Shown: positions 29,119 through 37,854, numbered from the stretch's first letter. The stretch is DNA of 64,000 nucleotides from Halarcobacter sp. (GCA_030145305.1 JAQYVX010000006.1:1-64000); one strand, 5' to 3'. Translations and numbers: made by a program. Notes: generated from the sequence alone by a model not told the origin.

Positions 29119-31118
29119 GTATTTTAAGTAATTTTGTAAGAGAATACAAAGAAAAATTTATTGAAAAAGAAGAAGTATTTGAAAAGGGCTTAATAGGAGA
29201 TATTAAAAGAATAAAAGCAAAATTATTAGATGATAAATTCTTGCCTTCCGTTCAATTAAAAAATATTTTAGATAAGCAATTAAGACGAGCAATGTATCCT
29301 ATGGAAGTTGCGATTACAGGTCAATTTTCTTCAGGTAAATCTACTTTTCTAAATGCTCTACTTTCAAAAAATATTTTGCCAACAGGAATTACTCCTGTTA
29401 CCTCAAAAGTAAATTTTATAAACTATGGAGAAGAGTATAAATTAAAAATTACCTATTACTCAGGAGCTCAAGAATACGCTCCAATTGAAGCAATTTCTGA
29501 TTTTACAGACCAAAGAAAAAATGAAATGAAAGATATTAAATATCTTACACTTTTTGCTCCAATGGAAATTCTAAAAGATATTTCTTTTGTTGATACTCCA
29601 GGATTAAACTCTCAATCACAAAGTGATACAGATACTACTAGAAGTGTATTAAGAGATGTTGGAGGAATTATTTGGTTAACTTTGATTGATAATGCTGGAA
29701 AGATGTCAGAATCCCAAGTTTTAGAAGAATATATGGAGCATTTTAAGAATAAATCCTTATGTGTTTTAAACCAAAAAGATAAATTTAATGAAGAACAAAT
29801 TCAAACTACAACAAAATATGTAAAAGAAAAATTTGGAAAATACTTTTCACAAATAACACCAATATCTGCAAAAATGGCATTAGAATCAAGAGCACACCAT
29901 AATGATGTTTTAATAAAAGATAAACAAGACAAACTTTTAAAGAATATAAGAAGTGCACTAACTGGTAATATAGCTTCAATTACAAAAGATTTTGACGACT
30001 ATTATAAAGAAGTAGATGCTATTAATAATCTAGATACATCTAATAATGATAAGATGTTAGAAGAATCAAATATTCAAGAAGTAATTGAGTTTATTAATAA
30101 TACAATTGCTCCTCAAGCTGCTGAATCAAAAGAGTTTGCAATTAAAAAGAATCTAAAAGCTATTTGTGATATTTTGATAAAAGAGTATGAAACTATTATT
30201 GCTGTGTACAATTCTTTAACTGAGATTTTAGCGAAGGCAGAAGAAGATGTTTTAAAAGATTTTGACCAAATTCAAAAAACTTATTCAAAAGAGCTATTTT
30301 CTGTCTATAACTCTTTAGAAGCTATTATGGAAAGAATGTCCCATGAAACATATAAAAACATAAAAAAACAAAAAGCATATAGATTTGAAAAAAAGAATGG
30401 CTTTTTAAATAAAGATAAGTATGAAAAAATTGAATATGAAACGTATTGGATTGATTCAGATAATATTTACAAAAATCTATTTTATGATGACCAAACAATT
30501 GATAAAATGTTTAGACGTGCCATGAAACAATTAAAAGAAGTAGAATTAAATTCTGATCAAGCATATAGAACAGTTTACAGAAATATAAAACAAAAAGTTC
30601 ACAGATGGCAAGAACCATATGAACTTATTAAAAAGAATAGAGAAATTGCCTCAGATTTAGAATTTTCATCCACAAGACACTTTGCAGCAAAAGTTTATGA
30701 AAATGTCTTAAAACAATATCATCGTTCAATTTTAGAAAATATTTCAGCTTTAAGGAAAAAATTTGCATATTTCAATGGTGCATTATCTTACTCTTATATT
30801 CAAACTACACAAGCAACCATTGCTCATTTTGAACAGCAAATATCAGAATCTGTTACCTTGTATGAAAAAGAACCAACAAGATTTACAATTAATCATCCAA
30901 GAGAAGATGAGATTCTAACAAAACTAAAAGCAAATTTTGGATTTGAAAAAATTGAAGACTTCTTAACATCAAAAAGAAATTACCTTTTTAAAATAATTCA
31001 ATACTCAAAAAAACAATATTTAGAATTAAATAAAGAACAAATTAGCTTTGTAGAATCTAAAAAAGAGCAGTATATTAAGAAAATTGAGGATATTAAAAAA
31101 ATAAAAAAACAGATATAA
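29115..31118 (+). CDS. Dynamin-like GTPase, second of a pair (DLP2-like)
   Basis: 667 aa. The GTPase domain starts near residue 60: P-loop GQFSSGKST (69-77), Thr switch in PTGITPVTSK, DTPGLNSQ, and NQKD as guanine motif. The remainder is predicted helical (trunk and stalk), with a lysine-rich C-terminus that may touch membrane lipids. The 4-base overlap with the first GTPase gene points to stoichiometric co-production, as expected for a heteromeric pair. No transmembrane helix is obvious. Confidence 0.9.
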   Translation: MSILSNFVREYKEKFIEKEEVFEKGLIGDIKRIKAKLLDDKFLPSVQLKNILDKQLRRAMYPMEVAITGQFSSGKSTFLNALLSKNILPTGITPVTSKVNFINYGEEYKLKITYYSGAQEYAPIEAISDFTDQRKNEMKDIKYLTLFAPMEILKDISFVDTPGLNSQSQSDTDTTRSVLRDVGGIIWLTLIDNAGKMSESQVLEEYMEHFKNKSLCVLNQKDKFNEEQIQTTTKYVKEKFGKYFSQITPISAKMALESRAHHNDVLIKDKQDKLLKNIRSALTGNIASITKDFDDYYKEVDAINNLDTSNNDKMLEESNIQEVIEFINNTIAPQAAESKEFAIKKNLKAICDILIKEYETIIAVYNSLTEILAKAEEDVLKDFDQIQKTYSKELFSVYNSLEAIMERMSHETYKNIKKQKAYRFEKKNGFLNKDKYEKIEYETYWIDSDNIYKNLFYDDQTIDKMFRRAMKQLKEVELNSDQAYRTVYRNIKQKVHRWQEPYELIKKNREIASDLEFSSTRHFAAKVYENVLKQYHRSILENISALRKKFAYFNGALSYSYIQTTQATIAHFEQQISESVTLYEKEPTRFTINHPREDEILTKLKANFGFEKIEDFLTSKRNYLFKIIQYSKKQYLELNKEQISFVESKKEQYIKKIEDIKKIKKQI

Positions 31119-31134
31119 ACTTTTATGTTATAAG

Positions 31135-31168
31135 TAGAGTAAATATTAATTATTAATTGTTTACTCTA
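31135..31168 (+). terminator. Hairpin terminator after the dynamin pair
   Basis: TAGAGTAAA (31135-31143) and TTTACTCTA (31160-31168) form a 9-bp stem, and the AT-rich loop can pair further. The T-rich tail is weak, so efficiency is uncertain. Confidence 0.5.
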
Positions 31169-31202
31169 ATATCTTTGTTTAAACTAATTGTAATATTAAA
31201 AA

Positions 31203-31226
31203 GTCGACTGTGTCGAATATTCGCAC
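31203..31226. promoter_or_regulatory. Palindromic site upstream of the acetolactate-synthase-like gene
   Basis: A perfect CGAATATTCG palindrome (31214-31223) sits inside GTG...CAC, and another palindrome, GTCGAC, lies at 31203-31208. CG-containing dyads stand out in this AT-rich DNA. The site is about 95 bases upstream of the predicted start of transcription, so an activator or operator role is possible. Confidence 0.35.
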
Positions 31227-31305
31227 TTTATTAAAATTTGTTACAAGTTAATGAAGTATTGCTATAACTTAACACTTATTTAACTCAAATTGTGTGAAAC
31301 TTCCA

Positions 31306-31311
31306 TATAAT
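31306..31311 (+). promoter_or_regulatory. -10 box for the acetolactate-synthase-like gene
   Basis: A perfect TATAAT, with transcription expected near 31318 and an ATG at 31336 preceded by GGAG. No convincing -35 box is present, which would suit an activated promoter. Confidence 0.45.
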
Positions 31312-31335
31312 TTAATAAAAAAAAATGGAGAAAAG

Positions 31336-32982
31336 ATGAAAGCATCTGATTTATTTGTAAAAGCATTAGAGAATGAAGGCGTTGAATATATTTTTGGTAT
31401 TCCTGGAGAAGAAAACTTAGATTTTCTAGAATCTTTAAGAGAGTCAAACATAAAACTAATTTTAACTAGACACGAGCAAGGTGCAGGTTTTATGGCTGCT
31501 ACTTATGGAAGACTTACAGGAAAAGTTGGAGTATGTATTTCAACACTTGGCCCTGGAGCTACAAACTTTTCAACAGCTGCTGCTTACGCACAACTTGGTG
31601 GAATGCCTATGTTAATGATTACTGGTCAAAAACCAATTAAAAAATCTAAACAAGGTAGATTCCAAATTATTGACATTGTTGGAATGATGAAACCAATGAC
31701 AAAATATGCAAAACAAGTTGTAAATGGAAATAATATTCCATCTATGGTTAGAGAAGCATTTAAAATAGCAACAACTGAAAGACCAGGTGCTGTTCATATT
31801 GAATTACCTGAAGATATTGCAGATGAAGAAGTTGAAGACAATATTTACCCAGTAAGAGATTTTAAATACCCAGCTGCTGTTAAATCAGCTGTTGCTGATG
31901 CTGTTAAAATGATTGAAAAAGCTAAAAGACCATTATTATTAATTGGAGCTGGTGCTAATAGAAATAGAATTGGTAGTGCATTAACTGACTTTGTTAATGA
32001 AACTGGAATTCCATTTTTCTCAACTCAAATGGGTAAAGGTGTAATTGATGAAAATCACAAATTATGTTTAAGTACAGCAGCACTTTCAAAAGATGACTTT
32101 ATTCATTGTGCAATTGAAAGAGCAGATTTAATTATTAATGTTGGACATGATGTTATTGAAAAGCCACCATTTTTTATGGAAAATAAACCTGATGCAACAA
32201 AAGTTTTACACGTAAACTTCTTCCCATCAGAAGTAGATGATACATACTTCCCACAAATGGACTTAATAGGTGATATTGCTACAAATATGTTGCAAATTTC
32301 AAATGCAATTTCTAAACAAGAACATTGGGATTTTGATTATTATATTAGATTAGCTGACGAAATTAGAACTAGACTTTCAAAATACTTTGGAGACACTAGA
32401 TTCCCAATTTTACCTCAAAGAGCAGTTAGAACTATTAGAGAAACTTTAGATGACAAAGATATTGTAACTTTAGATAATGGTATTTATAAAATTTGGTTTG
32501 CTAGAAACTATAGATGTGCCTTACCAAATACACTTTTATTAGATAATGCCTTAGCAACTATGGGAGCAGGTCTTCCTTCTGGAATGGCAGCTAAAATGGT
32601 TAGTCCAGATTCAAAAGTTGTTTCTGTTTGTGGTGATGGTGGATTTATGATGAACTCACAAGAGATGGAAACAGCAGTAAGACTTGGACTTGACTTAACA
32701 GTAATTATTTTAAATGATAACTCATATGGAATGATTAAATGGAAACAAGCAGGTATGGGATTTGAGAACTATGGACTTGATTTAGAAAACCCTGATTTTG
32801 TAAAATATGCAGAAGCTTATGGAGCATCAGGACATAGACCAACATCTTGTGAAGAATTTGCTGAAGTTCTAGATAAATGTGTAAATGGAAAAGGTGTTCA
32901 CCTTATTGATTTAGCTGTAGATTATTCTTTAAACCATGCAATTTTAAATGATTTATTAGCTAAAAAGCAGTGTTTGATATAA
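31336..32982 (+). CDS. ThDP-dependent enzyme, acetolactate synthase large-subunit family
   Basis: 548 aa from the ATG at 31336 (GGAG five bases upstream); an in-frame ATG at 31294 lies upstream of the predicted promoter start and lacks support. It has the three-domain ThDP fold: ThDP-activating Glu in LTRHEQGAGFMAATYGR, GPGATNF, and the ThDP/Mg motif GDGG (433-436) through NDN. No regulatory small-subunit gene is adjacent, which fits catabolic acetolactate synthase (AlsS) or another pyruvate-decarboxylating carboligase rather than the ilvBH type. An aldehyde dehydrogenase follows after 32 bases, so the pair may handle an aldehyde or 2-oxo acid. Substrate not certain. Confidence 0.78.
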   Translation: MKASDLFVKALENEGVEYIFGIPGEENLDFLESLRESNIKLILTRHEQGAGFMAATYGRLTGKVGVCISTLGPGATNFSTAAAYAQLGGMPMLMITGQKPIKKSKQGRFQIIDIVGMMKPMTKYAKQVVNGNNIPSMVREAFKIATTERPGAVHIELPEDIADEEVEDNIYPVRDFKYPAAVKSAVADAVKMIEKAKRPLLLIGAGANRNRIGSALTDFVNETGIPFFSTQMGKGVIDENHKLCLSTAALSKDDFIHCAIERADLIINVGHDVIEKPPFFMENKPDATKVLHVNFFPSEVDDTYFPQMDLIGDIATNMLQISNAISKQEHWDFDYYIRLADEIRTRLSKYFGDTRFPILPQRAVRTIRETLDDKDIVTLDNGIYKIWFARNYRCALPNTLLLDNALATMGAGLPSGMAAKMVSPDSKVVSVCGDGGFMMNSQEMETAVRLGLDLTVIILNDNSYGMIKWKQAGMGFENYGLDLENPDFVKYAEAYGASGHRPTSCEEFAEVLDKCVNGKGVHLIDLAVDYSLNHAILNDLLAKKQCLI

Positions 32983-33014
32983 TATCAGATAAATTTAAAT
33001 AAAGAAGGACGATA

Positions 33015-34406
33015 ATGAGTATAATTGAAGTAAGATCACCATTTGATGATAGCGTAGTTGGTTCTGTTCCATTTGGTTCAGTTCCTGAAGTAGAAGCAGC
33101 TTTAGATTTAGCAAAAGCTACTTTTTTAGACCATGAGAATGCACTTCCAAAATACAAAAGAATTGAGATTTTAGAAAAAGTTGTTGAAATTATGTCATCA
33201 CAAATTGACGAATTAACAAAACTTTGTGCCTCTGAAGGTGGTAAACCTTGGATGGATTCTCAAGTTGAAGTATATAGAGCAATTAATGGTGTTAAACTTG
33301 CAATTGAAGCTTTAGGATCTTATGAAGGAAAAGAAGTAGCGATGGGTCATACATCATCTTCTGCTAATAGAATGGCTTATACTTTCAAAGAACCTATTGG
33401 TGTTGTTGCTGCAGTTTCTGCATTTAATCACCCATTAAACCTAGCAGTTCACCAAGTAATTCCAGCATTAGCTGTTGGTTGTTCTGTTATTATAAAACCC
33501 GCAACACAAACTCCAATGTCAGCTTTAAGATTAATTGAGATTTTAAAAGAAGCTGGACTTCCTAATGGTTGGGCACAAGCAATCGTTTGTGATAGAAAAG
33601 GTGGGGAATTATTAGCAACTAGTCCTAAAGTAAATGCCTTAACATTTATTGGTTCTGGTGCTGTTGGTTGGTACTTAAACTCTAAAGTTTCTCAAGGAAC
33701 TAGAGTTGCCTTAGAACATGGGGGAGTTGCACCTGTTATTGTTGAAGCTGACGCTGATATTGATGATTTAATTCCTTCAATTGGAAAAGGTGGTTTCTAC
33801 CACGCTGGTCAAGTTTGTGTTTCTGTTCAAAGAGTATTTGTTCATGAATCAATTGTTGATGAAGTAGCTTCTAAATTATCTTCTTATGCATCTGCATTAG
33901 TTGTAGGAGATCAATTAGATCCTAAAACTGAAGTTGGTCCACTAATTAATAACAACGAAGTAAATAGAGTTGAAGAATGGGTTAATGAAGCAGTTACTAA
34001 AGGTGGGAAAATCCTAACTGGTGGGAAAAGAATTTCTGCATCTTGTTATGAACCAACAGTAATTTTAAATCCTGCTGATGATGCAATTGTATCTACTAAA
34101 GAAGTATTTGGTCCTGTTGTTTGTATTTACTCATACAACGATATTGAAGAAGCTTTTGATAGAGCAAATGCGTTAGATGTTTCTTTCCAAGCGGCAGTTT
34201 TCACTAAAAATATTGATACTGCTTTAAGAGCTGTAAAAAGATTAAATGGAACGGCTGTTATGGTTAATGATCATACAGCATTTAGAGTTGACTGGATGCC
34301 GTTTGGAGGAGCTAAAGCTTCTGGACTTGGTATGGGTGGAATTCACCATTCAATGGAAGAATGCTCAAATGAAAAAATGATGGTAATTAAATCGCCATCT
34401 TTATAA
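33015..34406 (+). CDS. Aldehyde dehydrogenase family protein
   Basis: 463 aa NAD(P)-dependent aldehyde dehydrogenase. Asn in FNHPLN, coenzyme-binding KPATQTPMSA, FIGSGAVG, the general base Glu in LEHGGVAP, and nucleophile Cys268 in GQVCVSVQR are all present. The shorter length and CVSVQR motif resemble lactaldehyde/semialdehyde-type members rather than betaine aldehyde dehydrogenases. AAGAAGGA precedes the ATG. Probably co-transcribed with the ThDP enzyme. The natural aldehyde is unknown. Confidence 0.88.
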   Translation: MSIIEVRSPFDDSVVGSVPFGSVPEVEAALDLAKATFLDHENALPKYKRIEILEKVVEIMSSQIDELTKLCASEGGKPWMDSQVEVYRAINGVKLAIEALGSYEGKEVAMGHTSSSANRMAYTFKEPIGVVAAVSAFNHPLNLAVHQVIPALAVGCSVIIKPATQTPMSALRLIEILKEAGLPNGWAQAIVCDRKGGELLATSPKVNALTFIGSGAVGWYLNSKVSQGTRVALEHGGVAPVIVEADADIDDLIPSIGKGGFYHAGQVCVSVQRVFVHESIVDEVASKLSSYASALVVGDQLDPKTEVGPLINNNEVNRVEEWVNEAVTKGGKILTGGKRISASCYEPTVILNPADDAIVSTKEVFGPVVCIYSYNDIEEAFDRANALDVSFQAAVFTKNIDTALRAVKRLNGTAVMVNDHTAFRVDWMPFGGAKASGLGMGGIHHSMEECSNEKMMVIKSPSL

Positions 34407-34427
34407 AATTTATAAAAACTATTTATA

Positions 34428-34458
34428 GAGGAAGATTAAATCTTCCTCTTCTTCCTTT
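34428..34458 (+). terminator. Intrinsic terminator after the aldehyde dehydrogenase
   Basis: GAGGAAGATT (34428-34437) and AATCTTCCTC (34439-34448) are perfectly complementary, and a pyrimidine-rich tail ending in TTTT follows. Confidence 0.75.
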
Positions 34459-34543
34459 TAACTAAACAAATCTAAATAAATTAAGCCCTGTATCATCAAT
34501 ATTTTGGTATAAAAAGCCATTAAAATAATCTTTGTTTTAAAGA

Positions 34544-34565
34544 TATACTAAAATATGGAAAAGGT
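34544..34565 (+). promoter_or_regulatory. Probable sucCD promoter and ribosome-binding site
   Basis: TATACT at 34544-34549 after an AT-rich stretch, with transcription expected near 34557 and AAAAGG just before the sucC ATG. No strong -35 box. Confidence 0.35.
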
Positions 34566-34570
34566 ACTTT

Positions 34571-35767
34571 ATGAATTTACATGAATATCAAGCAAAAAAT
34601 TTATATAGAAAATATGATATTCCTACTACAAAAGGAAAATTATTAACTCATCCCTCACAATTAGACGATATATTAAGAACAATTGGAAAAGATAAATGGG
34701 TTATAAAAGCACAAGTTCATTCAGGTGGACGAGGGAAAGCTGGTGGAGTTAAATTAGTTGAATCTAAAAGTGAAGCTAATGAAGAAGTTAGAAGACTTTT
34801 AGGTTCAAGATTAGTAACAAACCAAACATCCGCCAAAGGACAACCAATAAACTCAATTTTTATTGAAGAGCCTTGTGATATTCTTGATGAAATTTATTTA
34901 GCCTTTGCAGTTGATAGAACAACACAAAGAATTATGATAATTACATCTTCTGAAGGTGGAATGGAAATTGAAGAAGTTGCAGAAAAAAGTCCTGAAAAAA
35001 TTCTAAGAAATCCTATTAATCCTGTTGTTGGAATTATGCCAGCACAATGTAGACAAATTTGTGATGATTTAGGATTAGACAAAACATTATCTGCTCAAAT
35101 GATTGATTTACTACAAAAAACTTATAAAATGTTTGTGGAAAATGATTTATCTTTAGTAGAAGTAAATCCACTTGTAATTACAAAACAAGGTTATTTAATG
35201 TGTCTTGATGGAAAAGTACAAGTAGATAATTCAAGCCTTTATAGACAAGCAAAAATGAATGAAATTAGAGATGAATCACAAGAAGATGAGAGAGAATTAA
35301 AAGCTGAAAAATTAGACTTAAACTATGTCTCACTTGATGGGAATATAGCCTGTATGGTAAATGGTGCTGGTTTAGCTATGGCTACTATGGATTTAATTCA
35401 AACTTATGGGGGAGAACCTGCTAACTTTTTGGATGTTGGTGGAAGTGTAAATGAAAAAAGAGTTATTGAAGCTTTTGAAATCATTTTATCAGATACAAAA
35501 GTAAATGGTATTTTAGTAAATATTTTTGGTGGAATTGTAAGATGTGATATTATTGCAGGTGGAATTATAAGCGCAGCTCAAAAAATGAACTTGCATATTC
35601 CAATTGTTGTAAGACTTGAAGGTACAAATGCTAAAGAAGGTCTTGAACTAATTAGAAACTCTAGTGTATCCGTTTATGAAGAAGCAAATTTAGATAAAGC
35701 GGCTAAAAAAATCATTGAGTTAACAAACTTAGATTCAAAAAAGAATACAGAAAAGGAAGAGAACTAA
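34571..35767 (+). CDS. sucC: Succinyl-CoA synthetase beta subunit
   Basis: 398 aa. The N-terminal ATP-grasp domain starts [12 protein letters not shown], with [17 protein letters not shown] for nucleotide binding and EVNPLV for metal. The C-terminal CoA-ligase part contains [10 protein letters not shown]. With SucD it interconverts succinyl-CoA and succinate with phosphorylation of ADP or GDP. It ends one base into sucD. Confidence 0.96.
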   Translation: MNLHEYQAKNLYRKYDIPTTKGKLLTHPSQLDDILRTIGKDKWVIKAQVHSGGRGKAGGVKLVESKSEANEEVRRLLGSRLVTNQTSAKGQPINSIFIEEPCDILDEIYLAFAVDRTTQRIMIITSSEGGMEIEEVAEKSPEKILRNPINPVVGIMPAQCRQICDDLGLDKTLSAQMIDLLQKTYKMFVENDLSLVEVNPLVITKQGYLMCLDGKVQVDNSSLYRQAKMNEIRDESQEDERELKAEKLDLNYVSLDGNIACMVNGAGLAMATMDLIQTYGGEPANFLDVGGSVNEKRVIEAFEIILSDTKVNGILVNIFGGIVRCDIIAGGIISAAQKMNLHIPIVVRLEGTNAKEGLELIRNSSVSVYEEANLDKAAKKIIELTNLDSKKNTEKEEN

Positions 35768-36636
35768 TGGCTATTTTAATAAATAAAGATACAAAAGTAT
35801 TAGTTCAAGGTTTAACTGGATCACAAGCTAGTTTCCATACACAAAGAGCTATTGAATATGGAACAAATGTAGTTAGTGGTGTAGTTCCAGGACGTAGAGG
35901 ACAAACTCACTTAAACCTTCCAATTTATAATACAGTTGAATGTGCAAAAAGATTAACAGGAGCTAATGCTTCTATAATCTACGTACCAGCTCCTTTTTGT
36001 AAAGATGCAATTATTGAAGCTAGTGAAAATGGTATGGAAATAATTGTATGCATAACAGAAGGTATTCCAACTATTGATATGCTAGATATTAAAGCTGCAA
36101 TTGATTTAAATGGTTCAACGCTAATTGGACCAAACTGTCCAGGAATAATAACTCCAGGCGAATGTAAAATGGGAATAATGCCAGAATCAATTCATATGCC
36201 AGGATCAGTTGGAATTGTTTCAAGATCAGGAACTTTAACTTATGAAGCAGTTAATCAATCAACTTTAGCTGGATTTGGACAAAGTACTTGTGTAGGAATT
36301 GGTGGAGATGCAGTTCCTGGCTCTGATTTTATTGATATTCTAAAAAGATTTGAAGAAGACCCTTTTACAAAAGCAATTGTAATGATTGGTGAAATTGGGG
36401 GAGCTAAAGAAGAAGCAGCTGCTGAATATATCAAATCTCATATTACAAAACCTGTTGTTTCATATATTGCAGGAGTTACAGCTCCAAAAGGCAAAAGAAT
36501 GGGACATGCTGGTGCTATTATTGATGGAGGGAAAGGAACTGCCTTTGAAAAATATGCAGCACTACAAAGAGCTGGGGTTACAACAGTTAGAACCATAACA
36601 GCAATTGCAGATGCCTTGAAAGAAGTTCATCCTTAA
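35767..36636 (+). CDS. sucD: Succinyl-CoA synthetase alpha subunit
   Basis: 289 aa. CoA-binding Rossmann domain ([20 protein letters not shown]), and the phosphorylated histidine in [23 protein letters not shown] and [10 protein letters not shown] are family strings. It overlaps sucC by one base, so the two subunits are made together. Confidence 0.97.
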   Translation: MAILINKDTKVLVQGLTGSQASFHTQRAIEYGTNVVSGVVPGRRGQTHLNLPIYNTVECAKRLTGANASIIYVPAPFCKDAIIEASENGMEIIVCITEGIPTIDMLDIKAAIDLNGSTLIGPNCPGIITPGECKMGIMPESIHMPGSVGIVSRSGTLTYEAVNQSTLAGFGQSTCVGIGGDAVPGSDFIDILKRFEEDPFTKAIVMIGEIGGAKEEAAAEYIKSHITKPVVSYIAGVTAPKGKRMGHAGAIIDGGKGTAFEKYAALQRAGVTTVRTITAIADALKEVHP

Positions 36637-36649
36637 ACACCTTAAACAT

Positions 36650-36680
36650 AAGAGTAAAACTACTAATAGTTTTTGCTCTT
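36650..36680 (+). terminator. Hairpin after sucD
   Basis: AAGAGTAAAAC and its near complement GTTTTTGCTCTT form a stem with one bulge and one G-T pair around a short loop. There is no downstream T-run, so it may stabilise the mRNA end rather than terminate. Confidence 0.45.
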
Positions 36681-36885
36681 CATGTATTAATTAGTAAAAA
36701 ATGATAAAAAAAATTTATTTTTTTACTAATTTTTCTTAAATTAAATACTATTACTCCCAAAAATTTATTTTACAAAGTCCATTAAATAGGCTTATTTTAA
36801 AACAAGAATATTTTTAAGTTTCAATTTAGCTTATTTATTTTTTTTTGTTTTATAATTCTGCTTGTAGAATAAGAAAAAATTAAGT
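36681..36885. other. AT-rich intergenic stretch, no gene seen
   Basis: This part of the 373-base gap between sucD and the next gene has long A and T runs and no credible reading frame on either strand. The only motif I can support is the -10 box at 36851-36856. The remainder of the gap holds RNA element copy 1 and a short leader. Confidence 0.6.
36851..36856 (+). promoter_or_regulatory. -10 box in front of RNA element copy 1
   Basis: A perfect TATAAT, preceded by T-rich DNA, predicts a transcript starting near 36863, about 23 bases before the structured element. It makes the element a likely 5' leader or a short RNA. Confidence 0.5.
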
Positions 36886-36963
36886 ATTTGAAAACCCATC
36901 AAAGCATTTGGCCGTGCACTTTATTGATTTTCAGATTTGTTGTATTCAAAGCTGCTTGGATAT
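36886..36963 (+). ncRNA. Structured RNA element, copy 1 (unknown class)
   Basis: An enclosing helix P1 pairs 36886-36894 (ATTTGAAAA) with 36928-36936 (TTTTCAGAT). Inside is a conserved stretch: CCCATC, then a hairpin AAAGCA / TGC-AC-TTT with loop TTTGGCCG (36901-36922). After P1 comes the linker TTGTT, then hairpin P2 (36942-36949 with 36956-36963, loop AGCTGC). The 32-base core 36891-36922 matches copy 2 at 31 positions. The element ends 46 bases before a small gene, with a further short hairpin (GACAA/TTGTC, 36973-36987) in between. It may be a cis-regulatory leader or a small RNA. I do not recognise a known riboswitch consensus. Confidence 0.65.
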
Positions 36964-37009
36964 ATTTATATTGACAAAACTGTTGTCCATTACTTTTTAG
37001 GAGTATAAA

Positions 37010-37237
37010 ATGTTAAAAATATTATTATCAACGCTATTACTATCACTAGCGTTATTTGCAAATGTAACAATTGAAGATGAATTAGCAAAATGTGAAGATA
37101 TATATGTTTCATGTTCTGCAAAATGTGAAGAAGTAGAAGATTCAAAATCAGAACAATGTATTGAAAAATGTGACAAAACATACTATGACTGTGAATCAAA
37201 AGTTATCGAAAAATTTGAAGAAAAAACACAAAACTAA
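37010..37237 (+). CDS. Small secreted protein with mirror-symmetric cysteine pattern
   Basis: 75 aa. A signal peptide (MLKILLSTLLLSLALFA) is followed by a mature ~57-residue, mostly helical and acidic domain. The six cysteines are spaced C-x6-C-x3-C-x10-C-x3-C-x6-C, which is symmetric about the middle. The central C-x3-C-x10-C-x3-C resembles the twin CX3C arrangement of disulfide-linked helical hairpins. It is probably an oxidised periplasmic protein. Function unknown. AGGAG precedes the ATG and RNA element copy 1 lies just upstream. Confidence 0.8.
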   Translation: MLKILLSTLLLSLALFANVTIEDELAKCEDIYVSCSAKCEEVEDSKSEQCIEKCDKTYYDCESKVIEKFEEKTQN

Positions 37238-37297
37238 TTAATTTTATTAAAATAGCTTATTCTACATTTTATATTAGTATAGCTCTTAGGATAAATA

Positions 37298-37708
37298 ATG
37301 AAAAACAATTTGTATAAAAATTTAGTAAAACAATATTATGAAGAATTATGGAATAAACAAAATAGAAATTATATAGATATATTATTTGATGATAATATTA
37401 CTTTTAGAGGCTCTTTTAATGTAGAAGGAAAAGGCAAAAAAGAGTTTGAAAAGTATATGGATAATGTCTTAATAGGAATTCCTAATTTGTATCATGGAGT
37501 TGAAATTATGGTTTTTGAAAATGAGCTTTTAGCAACAAGAGCTGTATATAATGGAACACATAAAGGGGAACTTTTTGGTTTTGAAGCAACTAACAATAGA
37601 ATAAAATATAACGGAGCTTCATTTTTTAGATTTAATAATGATAAAATTGCTGATGTATGGGTTCTAGGAGATTTAGTAACTTTACATAAACAGTTAGTTC
37701 ATAAATAA
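37298..37708 (+). CDS. SnoaL-like / ester cyclase family protein
   Basis: 136 aa, an NTF2-like alpha+beta barrel of the SnoaL-like ester cyclase group, judged by the N-terminal YYEELWNKQN, FRGSFNVEGKGKKEF, and the C-terminal FRFNNDKIADVWVLGD. The family includes polyketide cyclases and many uncharacterised small proteins, so no substrate can be named. No signal peptide. AGGAT precedes the ATG. It lies between the two RNA elements. Confidence 0.75.
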   Translation: MKNNLYKNLVKQYYEELWNKQNRNYIDILFDDNITFRGSFNVEGKGKKEFEKYMDNVLIGIPNLYHGVEIMVFENELLATRAVYNGTHKGELFGFEATNNRIKYNGASFFRFNNDKIADVWVLGDLVTLHKQLVHK

Positions 37709-37774
37709 TAAAACTATTTTAAATCAGATTAGTAATTTTTTTATGCTAATAAGAGAAAAGAAGAGGTTCAAAAA

Positions 37775-37854
37775 TCCTAAAAACCCATCAAAGCATTTGG
37801 CCGTGCATTTTAAAAAGTTTTTAGGAATTGTTGTACTCTATTATTAAGAGTTAC
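37775..37854 (+). ncRNA. Structured RNA element, copy 2 (unknown class)
   Basis: P1 pairs 37775-37784 (TCCTAAAAAC) with 37817-37826 (GTTTTTAGGA), ten perfect pairs whose sequence differs from copy 1. The enclosed core 37780-37811 differs from copy 1 at one base, a C to T in a predicted bulge of the inner hairpin. The linker TTGTT (37828-37832) is conserved, and P2 (37833-37839 with 37847-37854, one bulge) again keeps pairing while changing sequence. It lies 96 bases before a small gene. A -10-like TATGCTAAT at about 37742-37750 could start the transcript just upstream. The remaining leader can form two more weak hairpins. Confidence 0.65.

Noticed and set aside
31294-31335. Upstream ATG for the acetolactate-synthase-like gene
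   Set aside because: It lies before the predicted transcription start and lacks a Shine-Dalgarno site; the ATG at 31336 has GGAG and matches the family N-terminus.
36681-36885. Possible CRISPR array or short tandem repeats in the AT-rich gap
   Set aside because: Only homopolymer-like A and T runs are present; no regularly spaced repeat unit and no cas gene in the window.
37010-37199. A histidine- and leucine-rich frame opposite the small cysteine-pattern gene
   Set aside because: It lacks a ribosome-binding site and its composition is the mirror of the AT-rich plus-strand gene, which has a signal peptide and AGGAG.
36886-37854. The repeated element as the ends of a small transposon or MITE enclosing two genes
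   Set aside because: The copies are direct, not inverted; there are no terminal inverted repeats, target duplications or transposase; and the differences fall in paired positions, as expected for RNA structure.
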